Assembly: GCA_902795935.1 (NCBI GenBank) | Contig: CADBMS010000117.1 | Span: forward strand, 1-18,559 | Direction of reading: 5' to 3' | Length of the DNA: 18,559 nucleotides | Origin: an uncultured Methanobrevibacter sp. | GTDB lineage: Archaea; Methanobacteriota; Methanobacteria; Methanobacteriales; Methanobacteriaceae | In this document: in pieces, positions 7,616 through 15,362 of the stretch | How positions within the stretch are numbered: position 1 is the first letter of the stretch | Layout: every line of letters begins with the position of its first letter | Translations under genes and position numbers: made by a program | The notes under the pieces: model-generated | Seen by the model: the letters and a program-made list of their open reading frames with translations, nothing else | Databases searched by the model: none | Told to the model about the DNA's origin: nothing

Positions 7616-8320
7616 ATGACGAATAAAACATCTGAGAAAATATTTATAATGGTTCCTGCATATAATGAAGAAAAAACATTAGAATCAGTTATAGTTGATT
7701 TATTAGATAGTAAATATTATGTTGTTTTAGTAGATGATGGATCTAAAGATAATACTTTTCAAATAGCTAGAACTATACAAAAAAAATATCATAATAACCT
7801 ATTTATTCATAAACATATAATTAACAGAGGATTAGGTGCAGCTATAAAAACAGGTATACAAGCATCAATAAATCATGATGCTAGTTATATAGTAACTTTT
7901 GATGCTGACGGACAACACAATCCACAAGATATTATTAATGTTCTTAAACCATTGAAAGATAAAACAGCAGATGTTGTAATAGGATCAAGAATATTTTCAG
8001 ACATGCCTATAACAAGAAATTTTGGAAACTATTTAATGAATATTTTAACCTTTATATTTCATGGATTGTATGTTCATGATTCACAATCAGGATTAAGAGC
8101 ATTTACTGTGGATGCTGCTAAAAAACTTAAACTAAATTATAGAGGATATGATATATCTTCAGAGATAATACGTGAAATTAAAGCAAATAACTTAAAATTT
8201 GCAGAAATACCAATAACTACAATTTATACTGATGAAACTATGAATAAAGGAACTAATACTACAGTAGGATTAAAAATATTGTTTCGTATGATAATTGATT
8301 CATTTAAGATAAATAAATAA
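7616..8320 (+). CDS. Family 2 glycosyltransferase, dolichol-phosphate sugar synthase type
   Basis: This 234-residue enzyme has the GT2 GT-A fold: MVPAYNEEKTLE near the N-terminus (residues 12-23), VDDGSKDNT (39-47) for nucleotide binding, and the metal-binding DADGQH motif (96-101). GSRIFSDMP (124-132) and DSQSGLRAF (near 156) are typical of the DPMS-like group that moves mannose or glucose to dolichyl phosphate. It lacks long C-terminal membrane helices. The DUF2304 membrane protein encoded 10 bases downstream is a common partner and may anchor it to the membrane. Likely role: making a lipid-linked sugar donor for surface glycan or glycoprotein assembly; the sugar cannot be told from sequence. 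Confidence 0.9.
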   Translation: MTNKTSEKIFIMVPAYNEEKTLESVIVDLLDSKYYVVLVDDGSKDNTFQIARTIQKKYHNNLFIHKHIINRGLGAAIKTGIQASINHDASYIVTFDADGQHNPQDIINVLKPLKDKTADVVIGSRIFSDMPITRNFGNYLMNILTFIFHGLYVHDSQSGLRAFTVDAAKKLKLNYRGYDISSEIIREIKANNLKFAEIPITTIYTDETMNKGTNTTVGLKILFRMIIDSFKINK

Positions 8321-8330
8321 GGATGATACT

Positions 8331-8675
8331 ATGTTAATATATCAAATTATATTTATTCCAATATCGCTAATTGCATTAATTGCAATATTAATTCGCCAAA
8401 AGGAAGGGCGAAGTTCATTATTATCTTTTTTACTTAGCTTACTTGCAGTATTAATAGTTTTATTATTATGTATATTTCCAGATATAACAACAAATATTGC
8501 CAATATATTTGGAATTCGCAGAGGTTTAGATTTTATATTCATTTTAGGAGTTCTTGGATGTTACATTTTAATTTACAAAATGTATATAATGTTAGATAAT
8601 TTAGAAAATGAATTAACAGATTTAGTTCGAAAAATAGCTTTAAAAGATGAATATAATGAACAAGATGATGATTAA
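8331..8675 (+). CDS. DUF2304 family small membrane protein
   Basis: This 114-residue protein matches the DUF2304 pattern: three membrane segments at about 2-21, 29-52 and 68-88. An RQKEGRSS loop follows the first, a conserved GIRRGLDFIFILG segment precedes the third, and a charged coiled C-terminal tail begins at LENELTDLVRKIA. Genes of this family are very often next to GT2 glycosyltransferases, as here. The biochemical role is not established; it may help to anchor the glycosyltransferase or handle the lipid carrier. A good ribosome site (AAGGATGAT) precedes the ATG. Confidence 0.85.
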   Translation: MLIYQIIFIPISLIALIAILIRQKEGRSSLLSFLLSLLAVLIVLLLCIFPDITTNIANIFGIRRGLDFIFILGVLGCYILIYKMYIMLDNLENELTDLVRKIALKDEYNEQDDD

Positions 8676-8733
8676 TATTTTTTTATTTAGCTTTGTTTAA
8701 ATTAATATTTTTTATAAATTTAATTAGATTACT

Positions 8734-9861
8734 ATGAAAATTTGCATAATAACAGAATATTTCCCATATTCATTAGATTTTGAAATAAAAGGTGGTGTTG
8801 AAGCATGTGCATTTAATGAATCAAATGCGCTTTCAAATAATCATGAAATAATTGTACTAACATCTAAAGAAGAAAATATGCCTGATAACTATAAAATAAA
8901 TGATATTAATGTGTTTTGTTGTGGAAATGAAAGATCTTATGTTCAAGGGGGATCCTTCTTAAATCGTTTATCCTTCATGAAAAGTGCAATTAATATTGGA
9001 AAAACTTTTAATCCAGACATAATTATTGGATATAATTTTATAACTTACCCTGTAGCATGGAAAATAGCAAAAAAAATTAAAAAACCCGTCATAGCCAGAT
9101 ATCATGATGTGTGGATTGGAAGTTGGGTTAAAAATATGGGAATTACGGGTTTATTTGGAGAATTATTGGAGAGATATGTTTTATCTCGAAACTGGGACAT
9201 GATTATACCTGTTTCAGATTATACAAAAAATAATTTAAAAAAATATTTTTCAGAAGATAAAATACATACAGTTCCAAATATTGTAGACTTCAAACAAGTA
9301 ACCTCAGAAAAATATCCAGAAACAACAATATCTTGTGTAGCACGATTAGTAGAATATAAAAAAGTAGACGATTTAATACGTGCAATAAAAATATTAAAGG
9401 AAAATAATCATAATGTTAAGTGTAAAATTGTGGGTTCTGGCCCATTAGAAAAAAAACTTAAGTCTTTAACTAAAAACTTAGATTTAGAAGACTATGTAGA
9501 ATTTTTAGGATTTGTAGAAAAGCATGATGATGTTTTAAAAGTTATAAATTCATCACAAATATTTTGTTTACCTAGTATTGTAGAAGGTTTTGGAATAGTG
9601 GTAATTGAAGCAATGAGTTGCAAAGTACCATTTGTAGCAGCAAAAATTCCTCCTGTGATGGAAGCATCAAATCAAAAAGGAGGTTTATTCTTTGAACCTG
9701 AAAATAGTGAAGATTTAGCAGACAAAATAATATATTTATTAAATAATTCTGAAACTTATAAAAAACTACAAACAGAGGGTTGGGAACAATCACAAAAATA
9801 TAGTTCAGAGTACATTGGAATACAATTAGAAGAACTATTTAAAAAAGTAATGAAAAAATAA
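8734..9861 (+). CDS. Family 4 glycosyltransferase
   Basis: This 375-residue protein has the GT-B layout of GT4 enzymes. The N-terminal domain starts MKICIITEYFPYS and has a GGVEACAFNESNALS segment (about 22-36) near the acceptor site. The C-terminal domain starts around ISCVARLVEYKKVDDLIRAI, then KIVGSGPLEKKL, and holds the donor-binding Glu-x7-Glu pair in EGFGIVVIEAMS. It is probably a cytosolic or membrane-associated sugar transferase using a nucleotide-sugar. With the upstream GT2/DUF2304 pair it suggests surface glycan or glycolipid assembly. A 58-base AT-rich gap with a TATA-like stretch (about 8711-8721) precedes it, so it may also have its own short-leader transcript. The specific acceptor and sugar are unknown. 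Confidence 0.88.
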   Translation: MKICIITEYFPYSLDFEIKGGVEACAFNESNALSNNHEIIVLTSKEENMPDNYKINDINVFCCGNERSYVQGGSFLNRLSFMKSAINIGKTFNPDIIIGYNFITYPVAWKIAKKIKKPVIARYHDVWIGSWVKNMGITGLFGELLERYVLSRNWDMIIPVSDYTKNNLKKYFSEDKIHTVPNIVDFKQVTSEKYPETTISCVARLVEYKKVDDLIRAIKILKENNHNVKCKIVGSGPLEKKLKSLTKNLDLEDYVEFLGFVEKHDDVLKVINSSQIFCLPSIVEGFGIVVIEAMSCKVPFVAAKIPPVMEASNQKGGLFFEPENSEDLADKIIYLLNNSETYKKLQTEGWEQSQKYSSEYIGIQLEELFKKVMKK

Positions 9862-9878
9862 CTAATTATGGGATAATT

Positions 9879-10577
9879 ATGCTGTATTTCAAAGGTTGTA
9901 TAGCAAAAGAAAAATTAACTTCTATTTCTGATGCAGTAGAAACCATATTACAAGAAGCAGATGTAAAATACAAAACACATAACCATGAACGATGTTGTGG
10001 TTCTGTTTTATTAAGAACAGGGTTTTATGATGATGCTAAAGAACAAATGCAGAATAATATAGAATATTTAGAAAATGAAACTATACTAGTTTCATGTGCA
10101 GGTTGTTATAAAACCTTAAAAAAAGACTATTCCGAAATGTTTGGTGTAAATCTAGATGTAATTCACACATCACAATTATTTGAAGGATTAATAAAAGAAA
10201 ATAAAATAAAACTTCATAATTCTAATTTGAAAGTGACTTATCATGATCCATGTCATTTAGGACGGCATATGGATGAATACGATTCTGCAAGAAATATTAT
10301 TTGTGAGTGTGCAAAACTTGTAGAAATGAAACATATTCGTGAAAACTCAAATTGTTGTGGTTCTGGCGGTGGAGTTAAATCTGCATTTCCAGAATTATCA
10401 AAAAATATAGCCAACCGTAGAATAAAAGAAGCAAAATCAACAGAATCAAACATGTTACTAACATCATGTCCTTTTTGTAAGTTGAATTTAAAAGATTCTA
10501 TACCTGAAGATGATGATTTTCATATTTTAGATTTAACAGAATTTATAATAACCCAATTAAAATATTCTGATGAATAA
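9879..10577 (+). CDS. Two-CCG-domain protein, HdrB/LutA-like
   Basis: This 232-residue protein carries two complete CCG (cysteine-rich) domains. The first has Cys7, Cys39-Cys40-Gly41 and Cys73-x2-Cys76; the second has Cys125 (YHDPCHLGRH), Cys159-Cys160-Gly161 and Cys197-x2-Cys200. Such domains bind the non-cubane 4Fe-4S cluster of heterodisulfide reductase HdrB and occur in LutA, GlcF and GlpC. The length fits LutA (about 240). It starts 17 bases after the GT4 gene with a GGGAT ribosome site, and a LUD/ferredoxin gene follows 27 bases later, giving a LutA-LutB-like pair. No neighbouring dehydrogenase, HdrA or HdrC is visible, so the substrate is unknown: a lactate or glycolate type oxidation, or a thiol/disulfide reaction, are possible. 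Confidence 0.88.
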   Translation: MLYFKGCIAKEKLTSISDAVETILQEADVKYKTHNHERCCGSVLLRTGFYDDAKEQMQNNIEYLENETILVSCAGCYKTLKKDYSEMFGVNLDVIHTSQLFEGLIKENKIKLHNSNLKVTYHDPCHLGRHMDEYDSARNIICECAKLVEMKHIRENSNCCGSGGGVKSAFPELSKNIANRRIKEAKSTESNMLLTSCPFCKLNLKDSIPEDDDFHILDLTEFIITQLKYSDE

Positions 10578-10604
10578 TTAATTGATAAAGAAGAACTAGA
10601 AACA

Positions 10605-11783
10605 ATGAGATTTTCCTTTGATAAAATGAATCAAAGAAGAATAAAAAATCAATCTAATTCTAAAATAAAAAAACAACGAAATATTGTAAAAAAAATACGT
10701 CAAAATTCCATTGAAAATATGGATTCATTGATGGCTTTAGCCAAAAAAAATTTAAATAATAATGGAATTGAATGTTTATATGCTAAAAACAGTAATGATG
10801 CATGTGAATTAATTTATAATATAATAAAAGATGAAAAATTAGTTGTAAAAGCTAAATCAAATACTCTTCGTGAAATAAACTTAAATTCATTTTTAAATAG
10901 TAAAAATATCCAAATAATAGAAACTGATTTGGGAGATAGAATATTACAATTAAATCCATTAAATAATAAACCATCACATCCAACAGGTCCAATTTCTCAT
11001 TTTAATATTGAAAAAGTACAAAAAATAATATTAGATTCATTTAATGAAGAAATTGACTCTAATCCTTATGCTCTTATGCAATATATTCGAAATAATGTAG
11101 TAGAAAGCATTGAAAAATCAAATGTGGGTATAACTGGTGTGAATGTTATTGCAGCAGAAGATGGTTCATTAATAATGGTTCATAATGAGGGTAATATTAG
11201 TTTATTATCTTTAAAAGACACTCATATTATAGTTGCAGGTATTGATAAGTTAGTGAATACTATTGAGGAAGCTATGGCTGTAGTTAAGTTAGAAACAATG
11301 TATGCTACAGGAACTAATGTAACATCATATATTAATGTAATTTCAGGCCCATCTAAAACTGCGGATATTGAAAAAAAACTGTTAAAAGGAATGTATGGGG
11401 CAAAAAGAGTAATTTTAATTTTTTTAGATAATGGTAGAAGTGAAGCTCTAAATGAATGTTTATTATGTATTGGTTGTGGAAATTGTTTAATTTCATGTCC
11501 TGTTTATAATGCTGTAGGTAATGATTTTGGATATAAAGGTTATCTTGGTGGAAGAGGAGTGGCATTATCTAATTTTTTAGAAAATGGAAAAACAAGTAAA
11601 GATTCTGGTTTATATATGTGTACTCTTTGTGGATTATGTGTTTTAAAGTGTCCAGTAAGCACACCTACTCCAGAAATTATAGAAAATATACGTATTAATG
11701 TTAATAAATTATGGAATCCTATAGAATCCCATAAAAAAATTAAAGACAATATTAAATCTAAAGGCAATCCATTTAAAAAATAA
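10605..11783 (+). CDS. LUD domain and dicluster ferredoxin protein, LutB-like
   Basis: This 392-residue protein has a LUD domain (about 40-270) followed by a 2x[4Fe-4S] ferredoxin domain. LUD features include VVKAKSNTLREINLNSFL, ETDLGDRILQL, NKPSHPTGPISHFN and the GITGVNVIAAEDGSLIMVHN core. Two ferredoxin motifs, CIGCGNCLISCP and CTLCGLCVLKCP, each follow Cys-x2-Cys-x2-Cys-x3-Cys-Pro. LutB of bacteria has this design and acts with LutA and LutC in lactate oxidation; here the partner is the CCG protein just upstream, and no separate LutC is seen. A basic N-terminal stretch (residues 10-32, rich in Lys, Arg, Asn and Gln) precedes the domain. The ribosome site is weak; Met8 is an alternative start. 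The protein likely passes electrons between a cytosolic substrate and ferredoxin; the substrate is unknown. Confidence 0.87.
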   Translation: MRFSFDKMNQRRIKNQSNSKIKKQRNIVKKIRQNSIENMDSLMALAKKNLNNNGIECLYAKNSNDACELIYNIIKDEKLVVKAKSNTLREINLNSFLNSKNIQIIETDLGDRILQLNPLNNKPSHPTGPISHFNIEKVQKIILDSFNEEIDSNPYALMQYIRNNVVESIEKSNVGITGVNVIAAEDGSLIMVHNEGNISLLSLKDTHIIVAGIDKLVNTIEEAMAVVKLETMYATGTNVTSYINVISGPSKTADIEKKLLKGMYGAKRVILIFLDNGRSEALNECLLCIGCGNCLISCPVYNAVGNDFGYKGYLGGRGVALSNFLENGKTSKDSGLYMCTLCGLCVLKCPVSTPTPEIIENIRINVNKLWNPIESHKKIKDNIKSKGNPFKK

Positions 11784-12068
11784 TATTTCATAAATAATAT
11801 ATTTTAATAATTCTTAGAAATGGAACTTATTGTAAAAGTTTTTATAGTCTGATTTAAAAATATTATTTAATGTTTAAATGTTAACTAAAATACTAATTAT
11901 GATTTTTTAATTATTATTTATAATTAACATTTTAGATACATTTTAATATGAAATATGTTTTGTTAAAATAAGATTATCATGCTGATTTCTTTTTATTAAA
12001 TTTATTTCAGAGAATTAAGATTCAAAATTATTATTAGAATATGAATATTCATTTAGGAGGTAAATTTT
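11784..12068 (+). promoter_or_regulatory. Intergenic leader of mfnB with a palindrome next to the ribosome site
   Basis: I see no gene in this 285-base stretch. Just before mfnB lies a perfect 12-base palindrome, ATGAATATTCAT (12041-12052), overlapping GAATAT-GA-ATATTC (12037-12050). Only two bases separate it from the strong ribosome site AGGAGG (12055-12060), which is 8 bases from the TTG start. The palindrome could be a regulator site or a weak hairpin near the ribosome site. The ATG inside it (12041) is not in frame with mfnB. Confidence 0.45.
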
Positions 12069-12785
12069 TTGCTTTTATTAATAAGTCCTATAAATATAGA
12101 TGAAGCACAAGAAGCAATTAATGGTGGTGCGGACATTGTTGATGTTAAGAATCCAAAAGAAGGTTCTTTAGGAGCAAATTTTCCATGGGTAATTGAAAAT
12201 ATTAGAGAAACCACGCCTAAAGATATGTTAGTGAGTGCAACATTAGGGGATGTTCCTTACAAACCTGGAACAGTTTCATTAGCAGCATATGGTGCATTAA
12301 CTGCAGGTGCTGATTATATTAAAGTAGGATTATATGGAACTAAAAATTATGATGAGGCACTTGAAGTAATGGAAAATGTTGTAAAAGCAGTTAAAAATAA
12401 AAATCCAAAAGCTATTGTTGTAGCTGCAGGATACGCTGATGCTCATCGTGTGGGTGCTGTTAATCCATTTGAAATACCTAAAATTGCAAGAGATTCTGGA
12501 GCAGATTTAGCAATGTTAGATACTGCAGTTAAAGATGGTAAAACATTATTTGATTTTTTAGATATTAATGATTTAACAAAATTTGTTAAAAAAACTAATG
12601 ATTATGGTTTAAAATCTGCATTAGCCGGTTCAATTAAAAAAAATCAACTAAAAGAATTGCATGATATTGGTTGTGATGTTGTAGGTGTTAGAGGTGCTGC
12701 TTGCACAGGTGGAGATCGTAACGAAGGACATATTGTTAGTGAGGCTGTTAAAGAACTAAAAGATTTACTTCTAAGTTTTGATTAA
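12069..12785 (+). CDS. mfnB: (5-formylfuran-3-yl)methyl phosphate synthase, methanofuran biosynthesis
   Basis: MfnB condenses two glyceraldehyde 3-phosphate molecules into the furan precursor of methanofuran, the first C1 carrier of methanogenesis from CO2. The 238-residue length fits. Counting from the TTG start, Lys27 (VDVKNPKEG), Lys85 (DYIKVGLYG) and Asp151 (LAMLDTAVKDG) fall exactly on the catalytic residues reported for the Methanocaldococcus jannaschii enzyme, which also confirms the start. VSATLGDVPYKPGTVSLAA and GVRGAACTGGDRNEG are further family segments of this TIM-barrel protein. The TTG is preceded by AGGAGG at 8 bases. A long T run after the gene suggests termination before guaB. 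Confidence 0.96.
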   Translation: MLLLISPINIDEAQEAINGGADIVDVKNPKEGSLGANFPWVIENIRETTPKDMLVSATLGDVPYKPGTVSLAAYGALTAGADYIKVGLYGTKNYDEALEVMENVVKAVKNKNPKAIVVAAGYADAHRVGAVNPFEIPKIARDSGADLAMLDTAVKDGKTLFDFLDINDLTKFVKKTNDYGLKSALAGSIKKNQLKELHDIGCDVVGVRGAACTGGDRNEGHIVSEAVKELKDLLLSFD

Positions 12786-12831
12786 CTCAAATATTTCAAT
12801 TTTATTTAATCATTTATTTTTCAAAGAATTA

Positions 12832-12844
12832 TTTTTTTTTTTTT
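12832..12844 (+). terminator. Oligo-T terminator after mfnB
   Basis: An unbroken run of 13 T lies 47 bases after the mfnB stop, in DNA already rich in T. Archaeal RNA polymerase stops at such tracts without needing a hairpin. The run also directly precedes the guaB promoter and leader zone. Confidence 0.55.
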
Positions 12845-12881
12845 AATTCTATAATCATATTATAATGGATTAGGTGTGTTA

Positions 12882-14360
12882 ATGTATTCTAAAAAATTAA
12901 GAGATGCAGAAACTGGTTATACTTATGATGATTTTCTTTTAGTTCCAGGACCTTCTGAAGTCGAACCAAAAGATATTATTACTAAAAGTAAAGTTTCTAA
13001 AAATTATGAAATTAAAAATCCCATAATAAGTGCACCAATGGATACTGTTACAGAGTCTCAAATGGCTATAGCTTTAGCCCAAGTTGGTTGTTTAGGAATA
13101 ATTCATAGGAATATGACTATTAATCAACAAGTTGGAGAAGTCAAAAAAGTTAAAATGGCTGGAGAGTTGGCAATAAGTGATGTTATAACTATAAGTCCTG
13201 ATTTTTCGGTATTGGAAACACATAATTTGATGGAAGAAGAAAATATAAGTGGGCTGCCAGTAGTAGAAAATGAAAAAATTGTAGGAATTATTAGTAGACG
13301 AGATATTATGCCAATATTGCGTGTTGGTTCTGATAAAAAAGTTGAAGAAGTAATGACTTCAGATGTAGTAACTGTGCCAGAATCCATAACTCCTGCTGAG
13401 GCATTGGACATTGCTTATGAAAATAAAATTGAAAGATTACCTGTAGTTAGGGATGATAAAATTGTGGGCATTTTAACAATTAAAGATATTTTAGAATACA
13501 AAAATTATCCTGATGCTTCTATAGGTAAAGATGGAAAATTTATGGTTGCTGCTGCCACAGGACCATTTGATTTAGATCGTGCAATGGCTTTAGATGATGC
13601 TGGTGCTGAAATCATTGCTATTGATAGTGCTCATGGACATAATATGGATATTGTTCGTAACATTGAAGTTATAAAAGATAATATTAGTGCTGATTTATTA
13701 GTTGGTAATATTGCTACTGCTGAAGCTGCAGAAGATTTAATTTCTCATGGTGCTGATGGTTTAAAAGTAGGTATTGGCCCAGGTTCTATTTGTACTACTC
13801 GTATTATTGCAGGTATTGGTGTTCCTCAATTAACTGCTGTTGCTAATGTTGCTAGTGTTGCTAAAGATAGTGATGTGCCTGTTATTGCAGATGGTGGATT
13901 AAGATACTCTGGAGATATTGCAAAAGCGATTGCTGTTGGTGCTGATGCTGTAATGATGGGTAATTTACTTGCAGGTACTTATGAATCTCCAGGTGATGTT
14001 GTTGTAATGAATGGTCGTAAATATAAACAATATAGGGGTATGGGTTCATTAGGAGCCATGACTGGAGGAGTTGGTGCTGGAACAGACAGATATTTCCAAA
14101 ATAAATCTAATATGAATCATACAAAATTAGTTCCAGAAGGAGTTGAAGGTGCAACACCTTATAAAGGAAAAGTGAATGAAACAATTTTCCAAATGATGGG
14201 TGGATTAAAATCAGCTATGGGTTATTGCGGAGCTGAAACTATTACTGAGATGCAAAAGAAAGCTAAACTAGTTAGAATTACTTCAAGTGGAATTAAAGAA
14301 AGTCATCCGCATGATTTATTAATAACTAATGAAAGTCCAAATTATCCTTCAGGTAAATAA
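12882..14360 (+). CDS. guaB: Inosine-5'-monophosphate dehydrogenase
   Basis: IMPDH oxidises IMP to XMP with NAD, the first committed step to GMP. I start it at ATG 12882, because the longer GTG 12876 overlaps the AGGTG ribosome site (12872-12876); this gives 492 residues. Family features: YTYDDFLLVPGPSEV near the N-terminus, ISAPMDTVTESQMAIALAQ, two inserted CBS domains (about 95-205, for example GLPVVENEKIVGIISRRDIM), the IMP-binding loop GIGPGSICTTR with catalytic Cys304 (Cys305 in E. coli numbering), the IADGGLRYSGDIAKA phosphate site and the mobile flap with YRGMGSLGAM. The ending lies in the usual position. A T run follows, so it is probably transcribed alone. The CBS pair allows purine nucleotide control, as in other IMPDHs. 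Confidence 0.97.
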   Translation: MYSKKLRDAETGYTYDDFLLVPGPSEVEPKDIITKSKVSKNYEIKNPIISAPMDTVTESQMAIALAQVGCLGIIHRNMTINQQVGEVKKVKMAGELAISDVITISPDFSVLETHNLMEEENISGLPVVENEKIVGIISRRDIMPILRVGSDKKVEEVMTSDVVTVPESITPAEALDIAYENKIERLPVVRDDKIVGILTIKDILEYKNYPDASIGKDGKFMVAAATGPFDLDRAMALDDAGAEIIAIDSAHGHNMDIVRNIEVIKDNISADLLVGNIATAEAAEDLISHGADGLKVGIGPGSICTTRIIAGIGVPQLTAVANVASVAKDSDVPVIADGGLRYSGDIAKAIAVGADAVMMGNLLAGTYESPGDVVVMNGRKYKQYRGMGSLGAMTGGVGAGTDRYFQNKSNMNHTKLVPEGVEGATPYKGKVNETIFQMMGGLKSAMGYCGAETITEMQKKAKLVRITSSGIKESHPHDLLITNESPNYPSGK

Positions 14361-14392
14361 TCTTATATTATTAATTTTTTATTTAGTTTCTA

Positions 14393-14401
14393 TTTTTTTT
14401 T
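14393..14401 (+). terminator. Oligo-T terminator after guaB
   Basis: Nine T in a row lie about 32 bases after the guaB stop, preceded by two further T-rich clusters (14374-14380 and nearby). It lies just before the ribosome site of the MobA-like gene. Confidence 0.45.
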
Positions 14402-14405
14402 CAAA

Positions 14406-14421
14406 AAGGTGATTAATTATT
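14406..14421 (+). promoter_or_regulatory. Ribosome site with a likely ATT start codon for mobA
   Basis: AAGGTG at 14406-14411 is followed by ATT at 14416-14418 and ATT at 14419-14421, both in the mobA frame. An in-frame TGA (14410-14412) overlaps the ribosome site, so translation cannot begin further upstream. The second ATT has a spacing of 7 bases, like the other genes in this window. Translation from it gives a few polar residues and then the essential GTP-binding motif. Confidence 0.55.
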
Positions 14422-15045
14422 CCTAAAAAACATCAAAAATCATGTATTATTTTATGTGGCGGAAGAAGCAGACGTATGGGTCAAGATAAGGGGGCTATGA
14501 TTTTTAATAATGAGCCAATGATTATAACTGTTTTAAAAAATGTACTTGATTATGTTGATGATTTAGTTTTAGTATTGAGAAATCAAGAACAATTGGAGTT
14601 ATATTCTAATATTTTAAAAGAATATTTGGATCATTCGTCTTCACCTTTTAAATTAGTTGTGGATGATATTCAAAATCAAGGGCCTTTAATGGGAATTAAG
14701 GTAGGTTTAGATAATATTGAAAACGATTACTCTTTAATTTTGCCTTGTGATTCTCCGTTTGTTAATACTGACTTTATTATAAATATTTTTAATAAAAAAG
14801 AAAATAATGTATGTGATGCAGTGATTCCGTGCTGGGATAATGGTAATATTGAACCATTACATGCAATATATTGTAAAAAATCAAAAGATTTAATCGAAGA
14901 TTTATTAGCAAATGGAATACATGATGTTAAATCTTTAATTTTAAAGCTAAATGTCACTTTTATTAAAACAAATATTCTAGATTATTCATTAAATACTTAT
15001 AAAAACTTAAATAAACCAGAAGATGTATATAAAAATCAGGATTAA
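14419..15045 (+). CDS. mobA: MobA-like molybdenum cofactor guanylyltransferase, probable ATT start
   Basis: MobA transfers GMP from GTP to molybdopterin (or tungstopterin) to make the dinucleotide cofactor used by formylmethanofuran and formate dehydrogenases. The family signature L-x-G-G-x-S-x-R-M-G-x-D-K is present as LCGGRSRRMGQDK, followed by VVDDIQNQGPLMGIKVGL and the metal-site segment LPCDSPF. The signature must lie inside the protein, yet the only ATG (14476) falls inside it. In the open frame from the TGA at 14410-14412 there is no ATG, GTG or TTG before that. The Shine-Dalgarno AAGGTG (14406-14411) points to ATT at 14419 (7 bases away) or 14416, giving about 208 residues, normal for the family. 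A non-standard start or a sequence error are the options. The substrate may also be a different sugar- or cofactor-phosphate. Confidence 0.8.
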   Translation: MPKKHQKSCIILCGGRSRRMGQDKGAMIFNNEPMIITVLKNVLDYVDDLVLVLRNQEQLELYSNILKEYLDHSSSPFKLVVDDIQNQGPLMGIKVGLDNIENDYSLILPCDSPFVNTDFIINIFNKKENNVCDAVIPCWDNGNIEPLHAIYCKKSKDLIEDLLANGIHDVKSLILKLNVTFIKTNILDYSLNTYKNLNKPEDVYKNQD

Positions 15046-15077
15046 ATTTAATTTTAACAAAATATAAAATAATAAAC

Positions 15078-15323
15078 CTAATAATTTAAATTATTGAGAT
15101 TTATTTCATCATTATATTTTTTAATCTTAATTGATTTTGGACTACGTCCAATTTCTAAAATAAACTTATTAACCCTTTCAATCATATCAATATATTCTTC
15201 TTTATTAATCTCAATATCAGAAATTACGATTTTAGTTGGCATTTCATTATTATTATTTTTATAATCAATAACTTTTTCAACCATTTCCCGATATTCATCT
15301 AAAGTTAATGTTTTACCATCCAT
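15078..15323 (-). CDS. Small protein with two pseudomurein-binding-like repeats
   Basis: This 81-residue protein has no signal peptide or membrane segment. It consists of two tandem copies of a roughly 30-residue unit: LTLDEYREMVEKVIDYKNNN with EMPTKIVI (about 6-34), and INKEEYIDMIERVNKFILEI with GRSPKSIKI (about 39-67). The pattern, an aromatic after an acidic pair, M-[VI]-E-[KR]-V, an aromatic, then G/E-x-x-P-x-x-[IV]-x-I, recalls the pseudomurein-binding repeat (PMBR) of Methanobacteriales surface proteins and phage endoisopeptidases. Those are normally secreted and have more repeats, so this short unexported version is odd. A strong ribosome site (GGAGGAT, about 15333-15339) supports the start. 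It follows cbiT after 39 bases, probably in the same transcript, and converges with mobA. Function unknown. Confidence 0.75.
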   Translation of the reverse strand: MDGKTLTLDEYREMVEKVIDYKNNNNEMPTKIVISDIEINKEEYIDMIERVNKFILEIGRSPKSIKIKKYNDEINLNNLNY

Positions 15324-15362
15324 AAATTAATAATCCTCCATTAATATTTTTAAATTTCAAAT

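Noticed and set aside
7616..11783. A complete new defence or metabolic system made of the glycosyltransferases and the LutAB-like pair
   Set aside because: Each protein fits a known family and nothing in the sequence ties the two groups functionally beyond adjacency.
11353..11791. Minus-strand open frames opposite the LUD/ferredoxin gene
   Set aside because: They are antisense to a strong gene and match no recognised family pattern.
11784..12068. A riboswitch, tRNA or small RNA in the spacer before mfnB
   Set aside because: The stretch is almost all A/T with no cloverleaf, C/D-box or G/C-rich stem that I could find; only the short palindrome stands out.
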